From Cruorifilaria tuberocauda (taxonomy: Eukaryota; Nematoda; Chromadorea; Rhabditida; Onchocercidae), in NCBI GenBank assembly GCA_013365365.1, contig JABVXU010000389.1, positions 1 through 51,414 of the forward strand: DNA of 51,414 nucleotides, read 5' to 3'. Of this stretch, positions 1 through 9,911 are shown piece after piece. The translations under genes were made by a program, and so were the position numbers. Within the stretch, counting starts at the first letter, position 1. Each line of letters opens with the position of its first letter. The notes below the pieces were generated by a model, which was not told the DNA's origin, ran no database searches, and worked only from the letters and a program-made list of their open reading frames with translations.

Positions 1-34
1 TCATTTCCTCGCTTTTCCAGCGACAAGCAGCATA

Positions 35-333
35 TTTTAATTGAAGAAGCAAGATAAGCAGATATTTAAGAGCTTTTTCAAATTTACTGAAAAAATTTGT
101 AAATGGAAATTTATTCGAAAATTTACGCTACAAATAACATTAATCATTAATATATGACTGGACGAATAATATTAAAGTAATACCAAATATTTCAAAGTTA
201 AAGTAACTATGCTTCAATTTAGACAGTTAAATACTTAAACTGGAAATTTTAGAATAAATTTCCATTTACAAATTTTTTCAGTGAATTTGAAAAAGCTCTG
301 AAATATCTGCTTATCGTGCTTCTTCTATTAAAA
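35..333. mobile_element. Palindromic MITE-like element with ~93-bp inverted repeats
   Basis: The left arm (35-127) and right arm (240-333) are reverse complements with only a handful of mismatches, for example AAGATAAGCAGATATTT against AAATATCTGCTTATC. They flank a core of about 112 bp with no coding capacity. The whole unit is about 300 bp, a usual size for a miniature inverted-repeat transposable element or a long hairpin (foldback) element. I saw no clear target-site duplication and no second copy in the window. The family is unknown. Confidence 0.72.
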
Positions 334-2129
334 AAAAACTTTCCGAATTACTTTAAATTTGAAGCAGAGTACTTTAACAATAACATGTCATACAGTACAA
401 CTACAGTCCAGTAATCAGTACAATAATTACAATACAATAACTAGTTATCAAAAATTTTAACAAATTTTAAAGAATGAAATGAGAGAATAAAAGTGTAAAT
501 TCTTAATTATCTATTTAATAATTTATTTTATTTCAAAAAAATTAGTTATTTAGTATTCAATAATTAATAGTAAGTTTATTCATTACAATACACACATTGC
601 ATTAGTTATAAGATATTTTTGAAATTAAAATCCTTGTATCAAAATAAGGATGGAATATTGATAACAAATAATTACCCTTCTTTTATCACTTCTTATCACT
701 TTCATCTTGACTCATTTAAGCTGCAACCTTTTTTATCAATAATATAATGAATGATAAACTTACAATATAATCTTTAGTGATCAGGAAATTTTTCGGTGTA
801 AAATTCCAATTATTCTGAATTATCAGTAAGAGTCGGTAAGTATCAATAAGAATTATCAGTATCAGTATTCATTCATTTATAAATGAAGAGCTTTAAAGCA
901 TGAAAAGTATGAGAAGTATGATAAGTATAAGTATGAAAAGTGAAAGTATGAAAAAAGTTTGCTGGCTTTATTTCACAGTTTTATTTTTAAATCAGAAAGG
1001 ATATGCTGTAGTTTAAATTATTTAAATCAGATGATATTGCTAACTCTGCTTTATCATGATTTTCCTAATTATTATCATTGTTTATCATGATTTTCCTAAT
1101 TATTATCGTTATTTACCATTATTTTCCTAATTTATCGTTATTTTCCTAATTGTAAATTCCTTGTGATTGATTTCTAATCAATTTCTAACCATTCGTATCA
1201 AATTTCTCTTTATTAGTAACTGTTCAATGATGATATCAGTAAGTGTTTCGAAATTAATAATAGTAAAATGATTATATCATTGTAAACGAACAAGTAAGCT
1301 GTAAATTTTGATAAATGATTAATATATGATAAGTGATAAAATATTTTGATAAATGATTAATATATGATAAGTGATTAATAGAAGTGATAAAGTGTATGAT
1401 AAAATGATAAAAAATGTATGATAAATGATTAATAGTGGCTTGATAATTATTATGCTTTCATCGCTGTCAATCAAAAATATCATGAAAATAAGATAATGAA
1501 ATCAATTCCATGATGAAATTTTGAAAAAAGAGCAAAGTAAAATCTTTTTGATTCAATACTGATCGATCGATAGTGATTGATATTGCAGTTAATAGCAATA
1601 GCTTAAATGATTATATCATGATCATATCCATATCAATAACTCAAGTGATTAAATCAGAATGATTATATCATGATTATATCCATATCAATAACTTAAATAA
1701 TTGTATCGATTCGAATATTACCTGGTAATTCTTTTGTTAAATTATTAATTAATTCATTATCATCAATTACAATAATCGTCATTTATTATCATTATTAATT
1801 ATCACTATAAATTATTCATGGATTAAATGAATTTTTGTTAATATCATTAACCGATGTGGTCACCGATCAATCAATAATGATCATTTATACTTGCAATTTA
1901 TCTCTGCAATACATTTGTTGTTTTGTTGCTAAATTTTCTCAAAAATTCTGTTGAAACAATTCTGTTGATCAATTTAATTTCGATAAAATTTCACAAATCT
2001 GAAATTAATCGGTTTGATAAATTTCACATTTTCAAAATATAAACAAATGTTGTTGCTCGTTAACTTTAATGTTATGTCCGATGAAAAACTAATGAATTCA
2101 GTGTTTACTAATTGATAACTGATAACCAG
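334..2129. other. Gene-free AT-rich stretch with degenerate short repeats
   Basis: I see no convincing exon here. The stretch contains a purine-rich AGTATGA-type repeat (about 898-957), tandem copies of a CATGATTTTCCTAATTATTATC unit (about 1055-1145), GATAA-rich repeats (about 1310-1440), and a roughly 50-bp near-duplicate centred on TGATTATATCATGATCATAT (about 1605-1705). It may include the promoter of the gene that starts at 2130. Confidence 0.6.
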
Positions 2130-3376
2130 ATGTCATCAAAACTGATTCTTTGCCTACATATTATTATTGTATTTCTATATACTTCTATTTTTGCGAAGGT
2201 ATACTTTTCTTATCTTATCAGTATGATATATCGATTTTTACAGTTTTATTCTAATTATTGAAAGTATTGAAATTATTGAATTACAATATGCATTTGAATA
2301 CTTTACACTGTAAAATTGTATTGAATAATTTTTTTTTTACTAGTTATCGCGATTACTAGTTATCCGATCATGCGGTTTTACTTATCATCGGAAGTATTGA
2401 CATAATCTCATTTGATCATTTAACACGATATATTGCAAATACTCAAGTGATGAAATTATTTTGAATTTCGCATATTTGACTTTAGCTTTTTTCCTTTTTT
2501 GATAATTTAAATATTATCAATTAGCAAAGATAATGCAAATATTAATCAAACGTAATGTTTAGTAGAAAATACGCGATTGATATGTTTACAAAAAGTTATA
2601 ATGATTGTTTTTATTAAGTAAACAAATTATCCGATGACTAATCAGGAATTCATTTTAAAGTTTGAAATTTTAATTTTCGTCAAGTAAAGTTTGATTACCA
2701 ATAAGTTAAATAAATATTAAAACGTTATCTTTTCAATTCAACTTGAAATGCTAAAAGTGAATTTCTTTCTTAAGTATGTTTTTATTTAAAATGTCACTTA
2801 CAAAAAGAGCTTAATTTCAAGAGGTTAAAGTAACTATTGAAAATTACTTAGCCGAAAAAGTAATAGAACCGAAAAAATTTTTAAAATGATTTCAGGTTCT
2901 TTTTTTTGCAGAATGATAAATCAGAAAGTGTTCCAACTGATACTATCAGTAACGGAAGTAAGCAGAATATAACAACGATGGATCCAAATGGATTTATAAA
3001 CAAATTGATTATTAAAATCATACGAGAACTTGAAATAGAAGAAAATGCAACAAATAGAACAAAACCTGAAATGGAAGAAAGATTAGCAGGTGAAATCGAA
3101 TTTGAAATAATGAAAAAGATTGGAAATGGAACAATAAGAAAGTACCGCGATGATCAAGCTAACCTGGCTAATTTACTTAAGCCAATTATTATTGGTTTAA
3201 TTGTTGAATTGAAAAAGCAATTTGCTTCAAAGGAACAAGCAATTAGCTTATTGGGTGCTTTTCAACGAGTTACCGGTGATTTTTGGCTTGCTTTTACTAA
3301 TACACTCAAAACATTCGGCAATTTTCTTGATTTATTATTTTCACCAATTGTAGCAGGCTTACCTGTGAAAAGTTAA
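2130..3376 (+). CDS. Small secreted helical protein, two exons, unknown family
   Basis: Join 2130-2198 and 2912-3376, giving 177 aa. Exon 1 is a signal peptide (starts MSSKLILCLHIIIVFLY, ends IFAK) closed by AAG|GTATAC. Exon 2 follows a TTTTTTTGCAG acceptor in phase 0. The mature protein starts with a Ser/Thr-rich segment carrying N-glycosylation sequons NGS, NIT, NAT, NRT and NGT, then becomes helical and charged, and ends hydrophobic (FLDLLFSPIVAGL). It has no cysteines after the signal peptide. The layout matches the next gene: a signal exon ending in Lys, a phase-0 intron and a single exon for the mature part. An in-frame alternative 3' exon is possible after the acceptor near 3898. AATAAA at about 3861 suits the simple two-exon form. 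I do not recognise the family; secretion is inferred from the signal peptide. Confidence 0.72.
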
Positions 3377-4673
3377 GTTGACAGTAATTATATACTTTAA
3401 TTTTAAATTATCATTTAAATTGTTCGAAGCAAACAGCAATTGAAGGTATTACCACTGATAACAATTAATGTTTTAAAACAAGAAAAGATTAAAATAGACT
3501 TCTTTTTTGTCTTTGAAGTAAGTAAATTTGAAGTAATTGTAATCTTATTAGTATTTACCTTACCTATTCCTATTGTTTAAAGTATTTCCGTTACTTAATG
3601 ATTTATTGGAATTCTAGAAGTGATAGAATGTATCATACATATATACTTAATATGTTATCAATATACTTATATTGCAAACATATCATTTGATAATTGTGAT
3701 TTGTTCTTTTTTCTCTTAATGGTATTTGAATAGAGTTAAGTTTCAAATTTCAATTTCCAATATTATTTTAAATGAAATTCTAATTACATAATTAATTATA
3801 AATTAATTATTATACGATTGTTACCAAAAGTTTTTTTCCGTATCATTCATTCCTTTACAGAAATAAAGTTTGCATTATTAATTTTTTTTTGCTACAGGAA
3901 ATATTTAGCAGAGTGAATGGGAAATATAACAAGTAAAAAGCAACCTGATAAGTAAAGTATGTTCTGCCTCCAAATCATCAGTACATTGATATGATATGAT
4001 AATGAACTTTCTCGTTATTCCAAATACTTGATGAAATATATCCGGAAATACGGAAGCTTACTTCCGTAAGAGAAGAAAAAACTTCACTGTTCATTTTTCA
4101 TAATTTATTTTTTTCCTAATTTTTTCATAATAAATATTTCATAACTATCTTCATATTAATAATATCTAATTTGTCACAAATAATACAGTAACGATTCCGG
4201 AATTGTTTTCCGATTTTTATCATATTTTATCATTTCGTTTATTTTTCAGAGATGTAAATTAATTTTGCATAACTTTCAATTAATCAAATATTTTTATTGA
4301 CTATTAAAAGATCATTTATAACATGAAATTCTCTCTCTCTCTCTCTCTCTCTCAGAGTTTCTCTCATCAATTCCGCATTTCTGTTTATTTCACTTTAATC
4401 AGCAATAACGATAAGATCATTTCTACTGTAAATGATTATTTCCAACAATAAATAATATTGAAATTTACAAGCTATCCCTTTTAATACATCAATAATACTC
4501 TTAGTTAACTTTAATACTATAACTTCCTCTTTTATGAAATTAACAGAAAGGGAAATGTTTATAATGAAAAGTTTAACCTTCGAATTATTTTTCACTTTCT
4601 GATAACGAATTAAGCCGAATAAATTATCATTATCATTACTGATTTAGGAAGTAATAATAGTTATAAATGACAG
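3377..4673. other. Intergenic region with (CT)n tract and a small perfect hairpin
   Basis: I see no supported gene. It holds the 3' flank of the upstream gene, a perfect hairpin at 4049-4068 (stem TACGGAAG/CTTCCGTA, loop CTTA) and a (CT)n microsatellite at 4331-4353. A 66-codon minus-strand frame over 4395-4595 has no start or splice context that makes it convincing. Confidence 0.6.
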
Positions 4674-4680
4674 TATAAAA
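4674..4680 (+). promoter_or_regulatory. TATA-box-like TATAAAA upstream of small secreted gene
   Basis: TATAAAA lies 58 bp upstream of the ATG at 4738. A TTTCAG at about 4722-4727 sits between the two and could be a trans-splice acceptor. The spacing fits a core promoter with a start site near 4705. This is inference from motif and position only. Confidence 0.45.
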
Positions 4681-4737
4681 GATATGTTTCATCGAGACAT
4701 TTCGCATTTTCACTTCAAATATTTCAGTTATTTCGAG

Positions 4738-5811
4738 ATGAAACGAATATTTCTTATTGCAATCGCAATCATTCCAAATATGTATTTTTGTAAGGTAAAT
4801 TAATTATCATTAATTAATAACTGTATGAAATAGAAATTGATTTCATGAGAGACTATGATCATACAGATTGATTGATAACGTAGAAAAACAAATAGGCATA
4901 TAGTATCATGAAATGATATTAAAACGTTGAATAGAGATATTGTAACTGATATAATCGATTATTTGATAAATGAATTTAAAATTGATCTAAAGGAATAATT
5001 CTCAAATAACAAATATATTTCTCTCTGCTAGCTCTAATCGTTTTTTCTAGTTAATTTAGTTAATTTAAAAGATTATATTTTAATTTTTTAGTTAATTTAG
5101 TTAATTTAAAAGATTATATTTTAATTTTATATATTTAATTTAATTAGAATTTAATTTAAGACTTCTTTTTAATGTGTCACAATCATTTCAAATATGTATT
5201 TTTGTAAGATAAATTAGTTATCATTAATTAGTAACTGTATTGAACAGAAATTGATTTCATGAGATATTATGCAATAAAATGTATTTAATTCGATTTTACT
5301 GTATTAATTTACTATTAACTATTAACTTAAATTGAAAAACATTAAATCAAATTTGTGGTTAATTATAATTTCCATATGAAAAACAATTTTCTTTCATTTA
5401 ACTTCTTTATCCGATACTTCCTTTATTGATATTTGATCAATTAATTTAAAATTACCTTTATAGCCAATTGAATCGATTTCAACAACCACTAGAAGCATTT
5501 CATCAATCGATAAAATACTTCGAGAATTACCAGTTGAAACTCCGGATGATTTGAAAATTGCGGAAGAAGGTCGACAGAAAGGCATTAAGCTCTTTGTCGA
5601 AAGCCAAAAAGCACTCCTGAATACGGGATTATTGATTGACGATTTGATCGATTTGATACGTGAAGGCAAAGAACCATTCCTGAAATTATTTTCACTACCA
5701 TTATCTCTTTTGTTTCACTCATTAGGCCTAACTGAAATTGGTGATATATTCGGAAAATATGGCCTAGAATATCTTTCGGATATCATTACAAATGATAAGC
5801 AGACACCTTGA
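4738..5811 (+). CDS. Small secreted helical protein, two exons, unknown family
   Basis: Join 4738-4794 and 5464-5811, giving 134 aa. Exon 1 encodes a 19-residue signal peptide ([19 protein letters not shown]) ending at AAG|GTAAAT. Exon 2 starts after ACCTTTATAG in phase 0 with [17 protein letters not shown] and continues as a charged amphipathic helical protein ([19 protein letters not shown], then [12 protein letters not shown]). It has no mature cysteine and no sequons. AATAAA signals follow at 5867 and 5894. Its intron layout equals that of the gene at 2130, so they may be diverged tandem paralogues, but residue similarity is weak. The intron holds a decayed second copy of the end of exon 1. 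No family is recognised. Confidence 0.7.
5179..5266 (+). pseudogene. Decayed duplicate of signal-peptide exon and intron start
   Basis: This stretch repeats 4767-4855, covering the 3' half of exon 1 and the first part of the intron, with scattered substitutions (CAATCATTTCAAATATGTAT against CAATCATTCCAAATATGTAT). The splice donor is changed from AAG|GTAAAT to AAG|ATAAAT, so the copy cannot be used as the original exon. It lies inside the intron of the 4738 gene and points to a local segmental duplication. Confidence 0.75.
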
Positions 5812-7601
5812 TTGATTTATTTAGATAATCAATTATTTCTGATTATAGCAATATTGATTCTTTTCCAATAAATCGATATGAAATTTGATTTCCAATAAAT
5901 CAATATGAAATTTTGAAATCTCGTTATCATATATGCTTAGGTTTAATTACCTAATTAGAGAATTAATCTTTTGTAATGTTTTGATTTATTTTCAATTTAA
6001 TAAAGTTGCTTTCTTTTGTTACCTTAATTATCAATTATCTATCAGGTTTTATTGATTAAAAATAAAATAAATCGAATAGATATTTTTGAAAAACAACTTA
6101 TCAATAAATCAATAATTACATCGCCCCATTCATCAAAGGAAGAAAAAAAACTTTTACTAATAGCGAACAGAAAAATTTGCATAAATGCATAGATGTCTTA
6201 ATATCGAAAATACTACGAATATGCAAATTTTATGTTACATTACTTCTTTACTATAAATACCAACTGACTGTGAGAGTATCGTCATTTTTACAATAACGAC
6301 CGATCTAAGGTAGTTTCTTCTTCATTTACGGGTGAAATTTTATTGTGAATTACCGGTAAAATATCCCGCATGGTTCTTTTTTTTTTGGGGGGGGATAACC
6401 TACGGGTGAAATTTATTGAATTAGTGGTGAAAAACCCCGAGTGTTTTTTTTGGGCGGTATTGTAGGATATATCTGAAATGATAATTAATTATTTTAATTT
6501 ATTCAAATAAAAAGCTAGCGTTTTTTTTTTGCAAATTCAAATAAGCCTGTTTGATTGTTTGATATTAGTTATGTGATAATTTCAGGTAAAAATCAGTAAG
6601 TTTGTTTCCTTTGATTAAATCATTTTAATAAAATTTCATTTCAGGGGATAATTTTTATTGTTTAGGATTTACAACGAACAATAAATCGTCATCAAAAATA
6701 GACGGTATTTGTTCGGAAACTTTTTTTAATTAACAATCAATCAAAAATAATTTTCTTGGATAATTAAATTACTTAATGTTGGAAGTAATGTTTAAATAAA
6801 TTGAAGGATTTATGATAACTTTTGAAATTACTGAGAAACTGTAATGATTTTAATTCATTCAAGAAGAAAGAGCCTAAGCTGAAGCCTAGCCTAAGCCTAA
6901 GTTGAAATATTTTTGTATTTTTAAATGATAAAAATAAATTTATCGTCTTATTGATCAGTAATTGTAATATCATAATTAACATGATTGAAATTTTTGATGA
7001 AATTTGAAATAGTTGAAAAATTACGGAAATCTTTGCTTAATTCTTGTATTTATATAAGCAATATAAGTTATTGTAATGGTTTTAAGAAATTTCAAAGTTA
7101 AATTTTGATGGAAGATACTTTAAATAATCATTATTGATAACTATTAAGCGAATAATAATATTTTAAATAGTGAATAACTTTTTTTTCATACAATAAGGTT
7201 ATTTAAATTCGAAAAAATTAAAATCATCGTGATTCTTTTGTTTTAAAAATATAATTTAATGTAATAAATTAAAAATTTAAAAATAATTTTAAAAATAATT
7301 CATACTTTATTCGTAATTTTTTTACAGCGATAATTGAATTTGTTATAACAATCAGTATTAGTTACTATTTAATTACTATTTAATTGCAAGCTGATATTAT
7401 CATAAGAATTATTATTGTATAGAAAATTAGGATTTTTAATCAAATATAAAAAATTAGCGAAACAATAAACCAATTATGTTTTCCAAAATTTAATTCACTC
7501 ATAAATTTAAATAAATTGTTAAGTTAAATTTGACTATGCTAAAAGTTTGAAAAGATAATATTTCTTAAAGAATATATTTAGATTTAGTTCATTCCGAAAA
7601 C
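5812..7601. other. Intergenic region with interstitial telomere-like repeat
   Basis: It holds the poly(A) signals of the upstream gene, a stretch with two copies of ACGGGTGAAATTT (about 6326 and 6401) beside T and G homopolymers, and a degenerate GCCTAA repeat at 6872-6905. GCCTAA is the complement of the nematode telomere unit TTAGGC. A 69-codon minus frame (6773-6982) spans the telomere-like repeat and looks non-coding. No gene is supported. Confidence 0.6.
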
Positions 7602-9911
7602 ATGCTAAATCGAAGCTTCGATTCTGATGATACCGAATCATTTGAAATGGAAGATCCTGAAAACTTATTTGCAACTGATGAATCCGGATACGGCAGTAGT
7701 GATCATTTTCAAGAAGTTATTCACAGGTATTGATTAGAGAGTAATCCGTAAATTAAAATAATTATTAAAAATAATGATATAGCAATAATTCATATAAATC
7801 AAAGTATATTTCTAATTCAACGAAATTTATTTGATACTTTTTATAAAATACGATTTTATATTTAAAAGAGTACTAATGATTGAATTAAACGAAACAACGG
7901 ATAGCATGGAAGTGGAAATTGGCGAAGTAGAAAACGAGAATCAGGTTCCCAATACTAACAACAATCGTAACCAGCAACCTGGAAACTTTCCTTCCAATTT
8001 ACCCGTAAATCATTATTTTAACTGGCATCAGATTCATCGTAATGAAAACGTACTAATTATAATACTTTTACTATAATAATACTTTTACTAATAATACTTT
8101 TACTTTTACTATAATATTTACTATTTCTGCTAAAATTTTAGAGTAGTCTTTGATCTTATTTTAGAGTAGTCTTTGATCTTATTTTAAAATCTAATTAATC
8201 ATTAGCTTCTTTATTTCAAACTTTTGGGATATTTTGAAAGTTCTCGATTAATTAGGCTAATAATTTAAAGGATTAAATTTTCAATCATAAAATAATCTTT
8301 TTATCAAAATATAAATTAGCATGAAAATTAATTTGAGTAATTCAGAATAACATTGCTCCAAATGATTTACCCGGTAGATTATCCGGTAGACAATACAACA
8401 ACAACTGTCCATGTAAAGAGATATTAGAAATGTTGCAACAACCACCGGGAAATATTTCCTGCGATAATGAATCCCATTATCACTATCATGAACTATCAGC
8501 TAATGGTAATCCTGAGCGATTGTCAGCTGGCAGTTCACGAAGTTCAAGTTATATCAATGAACGTCAGGGAAAAGTTGTTCGACGATATCGAAGATACAGT
8601 TATCCATTTATTGTAAGTTAGCTATAATTGCAAGTTTAATTGCAAGTTTCATTTCAATTACAAATTTTTATAATTCATTAAATGTTAATGTTAAAATTCT
8701 CTCAAATATATTTTGAATCTTAAGATTAACAATAATTTTTACTCTTACAAAATGATTTCAGGTTACTAAATTTGCATTTCCGATTAATTCCATTTCTTAT
8801 TTAATCATTTTAAGTATGTATTTAAGATGAAATGAGCTTATCGTAAATTATTGGAATTGAAATAGATTAATCAATTTAGCTATTCATCTATTTAAAATTA
8901 GGTGATATCAAAATTAAAATATTAAAATTAGGCGGTATCAACTTGATTGCTTACATTGCATGTAAAATTTTAGACTCAAGATTTTGCTTGTTCAGAAGCG
9001 GACGATGAGTTAAGTGATGAAGAAATGGAGAGTTTATCTAGCTTGGTAATACTTTTATTGAAATTTATAGGGAAGTAAAAGAGCGTAATTCTTCAAATTT
9101 TTCCTTATCACTTTAACTGATATCTGATATAATCAAAAATTATTTCATACTCAGAAGTATAAAAAAGAAATTTCAGCTAAGATTGGGATTAACCACACGT
9201 GATCAGTCACCGCCAATACGTGCAGCACCTGATCCACGTCAATTGGCATTACAACAATACAGAGGTTATCCTATGATTGGTGGTAGTAGATATCGTATAC
9301 GACGTGGAATTAATCGTAATATTTTCGCTGGAGAAAGAAGCGCAATTCTTTCTCGTCGTCATCGTACACGTCACGGTATTAAACGTTATCGTACACCAAG
9401 ATCACGTAGCGATTCATCACATACTTCAACAAAACGACGACGTTCCTTACCACCAACTGCAAGAAGAATTACTCCTGAGTATACTTCTTCGGCAAGTGAT
9501 GAGGAACCAATGGACGAAGTTTCATCTACCGATGATAGCATTCAGCAAAATTATCTGCTCAGATCGGTAATGGAAGTATTCTTTATTATCTGATATAAGT
9601 ATTTAAAGAGTTTTAAGTTTTTTTTTTTACTTCTATAAGATTTTATGGCGAAACCGTTTTTGATAACTTATCATTCAATCTTTCGACCAAATAGTAAATC
9701 AAAGTATTCCGAGTTTAGAATTACTTCTATTTATTGATTTATTGATTTTATCATTCAGAGACCACGTATCAGACATTTGAGAGCTAGTCGAAGACGACTT
9801 GTATTACCACAAAATCTACTCCGACGACCATCACGGCATTATCCACGATCTCGTCTATACGGACGTTTACGTCGAGTTAACAGTGGTCGAATTACACGAA
9901 GAAGACAATAG
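7602..9911 (+). CDS. Acidic/arginine-rich protein, six exons, unknown family
   Basis: Join 7602-7726, 7869-8049, 8346-8612, 8974-9045, 9177-9566 and 9759-9911, giving 395 aa. The frame closes exactly through all six exons, and every intron is phase 0 except the first (phase 2). The N-terminus is acidic (SFDSDDTESFEMEDPENLF, then METTDSME-like Asn/Gln-rich sequence). The middle has a Cys pair (NNNCPCKEILEML) and a His/Tyr patch. The last third is very basic, with RRYRRYSYPF, RHRTRHGIKRYRTPRSRS, KRRRSL and a terminal RITRRRQ, broken by acidic Ser stretches (SSASDEEPMDE). There is no signal peptide. The composition recalls RS-rich or nucleic-acid-binding proteins, but no domain is recognised. 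A TATTTAG at about 7580 may be a trans-splice acceptor. AATAAA near 10,258 may be the poly(A) signal. Confidence 0.78.

Noticed and set aside
5940..5951. GGTTTAATTACC, identical to the first 12 bases of the nematode SL1 leader
   Set aside because: The match stops after 12 bases, no GT donor follows at the right place, and no Sm-site or stem-loops of an SL RNA are visible.
9277..9570. 97-codon frame overlapping the Arg-rich exon
   Set aside because: It is a +1 shadow of the 9177-9566 exon. The spliced frame of the 395-aa model is the one that closes with its neighbours.
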